Positions 30,939 to 34,489 of a DNA stretch of 34,489 nucleotides are shown here, piece by piece; positions within the stretch are counted from its first letter, which is position 1, and every line of letters begins with the position of its first letter. The DNA is from a virus, in IMG/VR virus record IMGVR_UViG_3300029268_002476, positions 1 through 34,489 of that record. One strand, given 5' to 3'. The position numbers and the translations under genes were made by a program. Under the pieces are notes generated by a model. That model saw only the letters and a program-made list of their open reading frames with translations, was not told where the DNA came from and ran no database searches.

Positions 30939-31334
30939 TTATCCTTTTTGAAAACGTCGATATTCCAATTCAGCGTCGATGACCGGGATTAGCTGGATAG
31001 AACCGGCGCCGATCATGACCCCTTTCATGATGGATAGTTCCTCGTCCGTATTCTCCATCAGGGTTAGGGCATTCCGGCACTTATGCAGGAAGGTTTCCGC
31101 GGCCAAAGCGCGCAGCTTGTACTGCCGCATCGGGTGCTTCGGACATTCCTCCACGTGCGCGGTAAGCGCCTCGTGATTGCTCGGCGGTGTCCCGGGAGGA
31201 TAGACCATGCCGCAGAAGACACAGGTCAAGGCCCGCGTGTCTTCGATGATGGCAAGCCACTCTTCGTTCAACCGTTCGACTTCAGCCTCCAGTCCTTTGA
31301 TTTGTTTCGTCCAACCGTTCTCAATTGTCTCCAT
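30939..31334 (-). CDS. Small zinc-finger early protein with coiled coil
   Basis: 131 residues from ATG 31334 (GGAGGA 7 bases upstream), overlapping the preceding gene by 14 bases. N-terminal coiled coil (KQIKGLEAEVERLNEEWLAI), then a C-C-H-H cluster (CVFCGMVYPPGTPPSNH, HVEECPKHP), then a second helical region. Zinc-finger of this layout occurs in many temperate phages, function unknown. It is directly upstream of the transposase, a place that would suit an adaptor or regulator. Confidence 0.65.
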   Translation of the reverse strand: METIENGWTKQIKGLEAEVERLNEEWLAIIEDTRALTCVFCGMVYPPGTPPSNHEALTAHVEECPKHPMRQYKLRALAAETFLHKCRNALTLMENTDEELSIMKGVMIGAGSIQLIPVIDAELEYRRFQKG

Positions 31335-32379
31335 CGGGTCCTCCTTCGGGACCGGCTTTTCCGGTCTTCTTCGCATCCACGGCAGCCTGCCGCTGGGCGC
31401 GCTTCGCCGTGACCTTCTTCCCAATCCCACGGCCAACAAAGCACGGCTGGTTATCGATGAGCGTCTCTTCGGGGATCAGCTCAAGCTCGTCCTCCCTGAT
31501 TTCCCAGGGTACGGCCTCGGCATCCCGATACGCCTCTTCGAGTTTCATACGCTCTTCCAGACAGGCCTTGCTCATGAGTATCAGCAGATAGTAATAGCTC
31601 CGGATGACGATCTCCGGCGCCTCGTTAGGTTTGATTGTTTTGTGGATGTCCGAAAGCCAGCCCATAAAATCGATCTGGACCTGGGAGAGAAGGTTTATCG
31701 CGTCCTGCTCCTCTTCGGTCAGATCCGTCTTCACGACCGTCTTTTCCAGGCGCTTGAGGTCCCGCTCCATCCTGTTGATGACCTTCTCCTTGGCGGCAGC
31801 AACCTTTTTCTGAGCGCTCAGTGCGGCCTCCAGCTCTTCTTTTTCCGCCTTGCTTGCTGTTTCGAGGTTCTCCAGGAGGGCTTGGATATCGTCTCTGTGC
31901 TCGGCGTCGAGGGGGATCGTTTCACCGGCGTAGGTGATGGCATTTCCGGCGACCGCCGCCATTTTTTGATCTACCGCCATTCCCAAGTATTTGATTTTAC
32001 CTAAGTCAACTCCGGAAAATTGGCGGAACGCCGCCAAAAATTCAAGACGGAAGGGTTGAAGGTCTTCGAGATGTTCATCGACTGTCCGCCGTTTTACACC
32101 TATTGACTCGCAGAACTCATCCCATGTCATACCGAGACGGGTGCGATATTCCTTTGAATCCTTAACCTGTTTCAGTAGGAGAAGATCGAAAAAACCTGCC
32201 TGCTCCTTAAAGAAGTGCGTCGCTTTGATCTTTCCTTTCATTTCATAGAGGGCGGCGATCGCCTCTTCCTTCTCCCGCTGTGCCGTGACGGCGTTCGTCT
32301 CGATGTTCTTCCGGGTCGCTTCCATCGATTCCGCCGCTTCCGAATAGTTCTTCACCAGTTTGTCCGCTTCCGTTGTCAT
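31321..32379 (-). CDS. Coiled-coil early protein, hypothetical
   Basis: 352 residues, almost wholly helical. Residues ~10-50 and 170-215 are strong coiled coils (EKEELEAALSAQKKVAAAKE). A middle part near 85-125 (MTWDEFCESIGVKRRTVDEH, DLQPFRLEFLAAF) resembles an HTH-like DNA-binding segment. The C-terminal tail is basic. It overlaps the previous gene by 4 bases (ATGA). Likely a DNA-binding early protein; no family can be named. Confidence 0.6.
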   Translation of the reverse strand: MTTEADKLVKNYSEAAESMEATRKNIETNAVTAQREKEEAIAALYEMKGKIKATHFFKEQAGFFDLLLLKQVKDSKEYRTRLGMTWDEFCESIGVKRRTVDEHLEDLQPFRLEFLAAFRQFSGVDLGKIKYLGMAVDQKMAAVAGNAITYAGETIPLDAEHRDDIQALLENLETASKAEKEELEAALSAQKKVAAAKEKVINRMERDLKRLEKTVVKTDLTEEEQDAINLLSQVQIDFMGWLSDIHKTIKPNEAPEIVIRSYYYLLILMSKACLEERMKLEEAYRDAEAVPWEIREDELELIPEETLIDNQPCFVGRGIGKKVTAKRAQRQAAVDAKKTGKAGPEGGPDGDN

Positions 32380-32681
32380 CGTTCACCCCCCACCAATTCA
32401 GTTAATTCCGTTTGTGCCCGTTCGATCTTCGCCTCCGTCACGGTCTTGCGCCTGGCCCACAACACAGCCAGCCGCATCCCCAGTACGTACCCGTCGCCGA
32501 TCCGGTCCACCCACCGCATGTCCTCCATCGTGCCCACCTGGCGGAAGACCATGTCCGTGGAGAGCCCCGTCAACCGGGTCAATTCCGAAACGCTCAGGGG
32601 ATCCTTGGAATCCTGCATCACCCCGAGAATCCGGTCCGTCGTGATCAATACATCGATCTTCCTGCAACTCTTCGCCGCCAT
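32376..32681 (-). CDS. Winged-helix regulator, IclR-type HTH
   Basis: 101 residues, ATG 32681 with GGAGG 5 bases before. Residues 10-70 form a winged helix of IclR style (RILGVMQDSKDPLSVSELTR, LTGLSTDMVFRQVGTMEDMR, WVDRIGDGYVLG). Second gene of the early operon; it may take the place of Mu Ner as early control protein, though Ner has a different fold. The C-terminal helix (TEAKIERAQTELTEL) could dimerise. Regulatory role is inferred from the fold. Confidence 0.65.
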   Translation of the reverse strand: MAAKSCRKIDVLITTDRILGVMQDSKDPLSVSELTRLTGLSTDMVFRQVGTMEDMRWVDRIGDGYVLGMRLAVLWARRKTVTEAKIERAQTELTELVGGER

Positions 32682-32694
32682 ACTCACCTCCCGT

Positions 32695-33180
32695 TTATTG
32701 TGCCTTCACCAGTGCCTTTTCCAGATCCTTGAGCTCATGAGTTTTCTTTGTGATTTCCTCCTTGAGTAGTCCTATCCGCGCCCGGACCACGTCTTTGCCC
32801 TTGAGGGCCTTGTAATTGCAGGCATCCACGAGGATAAACAGCGTCTCCCAATCCCCCGTTACGGCGCAGAAGGCGGGCAGGATATCGCCGGACATGCCCC
32901 ACCGCTTATTCCCGTTAAAATCGAGGACGTCGTTCGACAGATCCCTGCTCTCGGCCGACCAGCCGTCCAGGGTGCTTTTCGGCACCTCTTTCCCGCTCAG
33001 CTTGTAGATCTCCGCGCAGATGTCGATCCGATCTTTTCCGGAGTTCTTGATGGCGTTTGAGACGGCGTGGCGGAGCCGCATGCTGATGTCCATGCTGCCC
33101 GGCGCAGGCGGGATTTCGGGTTCGAGGTAGGTGAAGAGGCTGATCTGCTTTTCGTCAGTTTGTTTGCGCGTTTTTGACAT
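32695..33180 (-). CDS. First early-operon gene, hypothetical
   Basis: 161 residues from ATG 33180, with GGGGGA 5-6 bases upstream. Basic N-terminus (MSKTRKQTDEKQISLFTYLE), a middle helical domain (SMRLRHAVSNAIKNSGKDRI, then an IYKLSGKEVPKSTLDGW segment resembling an HTH) and a C-terminal coiled coil (RIGLLKEEITKKTHELKDLE). Similar proteins begin the early region of other transposable phages. Possibly an early DNA-binding or replication protein; not established. Confidence 0.6.
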   Translation of the reverse strand: MSKTRKQTDEKQISLFTYLEPEIPPAPGSMDISMRLRHAVSNAIKNSGKDRIDICAEIYKLSGKEVPKSTLDGWSAESRDLSNDVLDFNGNKRWGMSGDILPAFCAVTGDWETLFILVDACNYKALKGKDVVRARIGLLKEEITKKTHELKDLEKALVKAQ

Positions 33181-33236
33181 TGCAATCCCCCCGCTTTTAT
33201 GTAAAATCAAATCAACTTTGAAAAAGGACCTTCGCT
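33181..33236. promoter_or_regulatory. Divergent control region with short palindrome
   Basis: 56 bases between the early operon and the plus-strand gene. A near-perfect AT palindrome TTTTATGTAAAA (33195-33206) lies at its centre and could be an operator. No clear -35/-10 pair is visible for either direction. The position corresponds to the early-repressor control region in Mu-type phages. Confidence 0.35.
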
Positions 33237-33659
33237 ATGGGAAAAACAGTGGACATGGAGGAATGGATCGGAAATGCCCACGCCCTGATGTACGATTTGA
33301 AGCCCAAGGATGCAGGCATCGAGATCTTTGAACACGGGATGGCAGAAGAATCCTTCGCTGCCTTGGTGGATCGGGAAACGGCCCGTGTGAATGGTGCGCT
33401 TATCGCCATGAGCCTTGCTAAGAATCGTGACGCGGTGCACGCCATATTCAATGCGCTGTCTCGTGATACCGTCATTGTTTTTTTCTCTCGCTGGGCGCAT
33501 TACTACAAGGAATGGAAGAGCTATGAAGGCAATCCTCATCCGCCTTTGTGGATGCCGCCCTTTGATCTTTGGAGAGCCATATTTCTTGCGATGACGGATG
33601 ACGTGGCGGCAGCATCAACTGCCGCACAATTGATCTGGGGGGACGCGTGTAAAGTATGA
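33237..33659 (+). CDS. Plus-strand protein beside early operon, hypothetical
   Basis: 140 residues. AAAGGA lies 8 bases before ATG. It is the only convincing plus-strand gene. The sequence starts MGKTVDMEEWIGNAHALMYD and has helical content (NRDAVHAIFNALSRDTVIVF, AIFLAMTDDVAAASTAAQLI). No HTH or membrane segment is clear. In Mu the repressor gene is divergent to the early operon at this place, but this protein does not look like a repressor. It converges with the genes at 33706 and 34118. Could affect lysogeny; unknown. Confidence 0.6.
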   Translation: MGKTVDMEEWIGNAHALMYDLKPKDAGIEIFEHGMAEESFAALVDRETARVNGALIAMSLAKNRDAVHAIFNALSRDTVIVFFSRWAHYYKEWKSYEGNPHPPLWMPPFDLWRAIFLAMTDDVAAASTAAQLIWGDACKV

Positions 33660-33660
33660 C

Positions 33661-33686
33661 GCTACTTAATCTTGGCCAGCTACTTA
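33661..33686. repeat. Short direct repeat in convergent gap
   Basis: The 8-mer GCTACTTA occurs at 33661-33668 and 33679-33686, starts 18 bases apart. It lies in the 46-base gap between convergent genes. Binding site or chance; low weight. Confidence 0.3.
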
Positions 33687-33705
33687 TGTCCATTTTGCTT
33701 TCCTC

Positions 33706-34080
33706 CTATGCGGCCCTCTTGGGCCAGAGATCCTCGACCGCCATGCCGAGGGATTCGGCGATGACCTGTCGAGCTAACTTCCCCTTCTCTTTTGCTCCTA
33801 TGCGCCGACCGGTGATGATCATGGAGAGAAAAGGTTGTGAGACGCCGATCTGCTCGGCTAATTTGGTTCGGGAGCGATTGTTATTCTCATATTTTGGCGA
33901 ACCAAGCTTTATGTGGAATATTTTCATCGCCACGATAATCCAAGGGATAAGGATGAGAACCACGAATAGGCAGATGAACGCCGGGTCGGGTTGTATTTCC
34001 GACACAACTGGTTTTTCCCCGAAAATCACTGCTGCGGTGAGGGACACGATCCCTATGATCGCTACGATGGCCACCATCAT
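33706..34080 (-). CDS. Membrane-anchored HTH (XRE-like) regulator
   Basis: 124 residues. Two hydrophobic segments, about 2-20 (MVAIVAIIGIVSLTAAVIF) and 33-53 (PAFICLFVVLILIPWIIVAM), precede a C-terminal Cro/C1-type HTH at about 71-93 (RTKLAEQIGVSQPFLSMIIT) and a short end (ESLGMAVEDLWPKRAA). The start ATG has AGGAGG 5-6 bases upstream; internal ATG at residue 52 has only a weak site, so the membrane form is probably the main product. In the lysogeny region, it may be the phage repressor or a signal-sensing variant. Membrane-tethered HTH repressors are rare among phages. Confidence 0.65.
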   Translation of the reverse strand: MMVAIVAIIGIVSLTAAVIFGEKPVVSEIQPDPAFICLFVVLILIPWIIVAMKIFHIKLGSPKYENNNRSRTKLAEQIGVSQPFLSMIITGRRIGAKEKGKLARQVIAESLGMAVEDLWPKRAA

Positions 34081-34117
34081 GTCATCCTCCTCGTTATGAT
34101 GTCTATTTATGGGTTTC

Positions 34118-34489
34118 CTAATGATCTATGACCTTTGTTTTTCTTCCACGTCCGCTGTTTTTTCGTCCATAGTTGACGATTCCATGAATATGTTGCCTGC
34201 TGAACCCGGACATGGTCGCTATAAGATCAGTGGCCACACCGCGATCAACCAACTCGCTAATCATGTCGTCTCTGGAATTTTTATTTGGATTGTCCTGATT
34301 GATCACCTGTGCTTCCCAGGTGGTAATGCCGTACTTGTAGCGATTTATGGCAATGCCGTAATAATCGGCAAGAATTTTTTGCGCGCCTTCTATGCCGTAG
34401 ATTTTTCTGAGTTCGTACATCTGCTGACTACTTGGAAGGATCGTGTTTCCCTGTGCATCGCGAACTTCTTTGGTCATTTTTTCATTCAC
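34118..34489 (-). CDS. Partial HTH-like regulatory protein at window edge
   Basis: At least 123 residues; the frame is open to the window edge, so the true start may lie outside. GTG at the edge or ATG at 34477 are candidate starts, with no ribosome binding site visible for the former. The C-terminal part (MISELVDRGVATDLIATMSG, FSRQHIHGIVNYGRKNSGRG) resembles a helix-turn-helix with a basic tail. A middle segment (GIEGAQKILADYYGIAINRY) is also helical. Probably part of the lysogeny control module. Family not recognised. Confidence 0.5.
   Translation of the reverse strand: MNEKMTKEVRDAQGNTILPSSQQMYELRKIYGIEGAQKILADYYGIAINRYKYGITTWEAQVINQDNPNKNSRDDMISELVDRGVATDLIATMSGFSRQHIHGIVNYGRKNSGRGRKTKVIDH

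Noticed and set aside
33181-33236. A defined sigma70 promoter for the early operon
   Set aside because: No hexamer pair with suitable spacing was found by eye; only a short palindrome is noted.
1-34489. tRNA genes, rRNA genes or CRISPR arrays
   Set aside because: No cloverleaf-like sequence, no rRNA-like stretch, and no regularly spaced repeats were noticed.
1-34489. Mu-type transposon ends or flanking target duplications
   Set aside because: The leftmost bases are a gene stop and the rightmost bases lie within a reading frame, so both ends are outside the window.

Overview
The window holds most of a transposable (Mu-like) prophage. Nearly every gene lies on the minus strand, so the phage reads from right (early) to left (late). 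The identifying genes are a DDE transposase of the MuA type, a MuB-like AAA+ ATPase, a Gam-type DNA-end-binding protein, GemA and a Mor-family activator. They are followed by a late cluster of lysis, packaging, head and tail genes. The tail genes are of lambda/siphophage type: G/GT chaperone with a -1 frameshift, tape measure, no sheath and no contractile baseplate. This is therefore a transposable siphophage in the broad style of D3112/B3 rather than a Mu-type myophage. The high GC, the Gram-negative lysis logic and two palindromic repeats of a kind dispersed in proteobacterial chromosomes suggest a Gram-negative host, most likely a Desulfobacterota (deltaproteobacterial) anaerobe. That host assignment is inference from general resemblance, not a search result. 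Neither transposon end is visible.

Layout, right to left. (1) 34489-33237, regulatory module: a protein cut by the window edge, an HTH protein with two membrane segments, and the only convincing plus-strand gene (33237-33659). (2) 33180-23694, early/middle operon: small HTH and coiled-coil proteins, transposase, ATPase, Gam, several small zinc-binding proteins, an ASCH-type protein, a Lar-like protein, GemA and Mor. It closes with a hairpin terminator at 23620-23647. (3) 23611-23401: a candidate Mor-dependent promoter and a leader with four successive hairpins. (4) 23400-21963, lysis: GH108-type muramidase, a permuted NlpC/P60-like cysteine hydrolase and a one-pass membrane protein. (5) 21960-14296, packaging and head: small and large terminase, a 49-codon gene coupled on both sides, portal, Mu F-like protein, a 124-residue protein, and a fused prohead protease/major capsid protein with its own internal ribosome binding site. 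(6) 14200-10469: decoration-like protein, a membrane/exported protein, and head-tail connector and tail-completion proteins. (7) 10466-1, tail: tail tube with an extra domain, G/GT chaperones, tape measure, a 994-residue tail-tip protein, two related small tail proteins, a fiber-like protein and a DNRLRE-type protein.

How the genes work together: MuA and MuB carry out replicative transposition, with Gam and the small early proteins protecting or adapting the DNA. Mor then switches on the late cluster. Terminase and portal fill a head built from the protease/capsid fusion, and the connectors join it to a non-contractile tail. The most unusual points are the in-frame protease-capsid fusion with an internal start, a roughly 40-residue N-terminal module present three times among the head genes, Sec-like N-termini on four virion-like proteins, the membrane-anchored HTH protein, and the hairpin-rich late leader.
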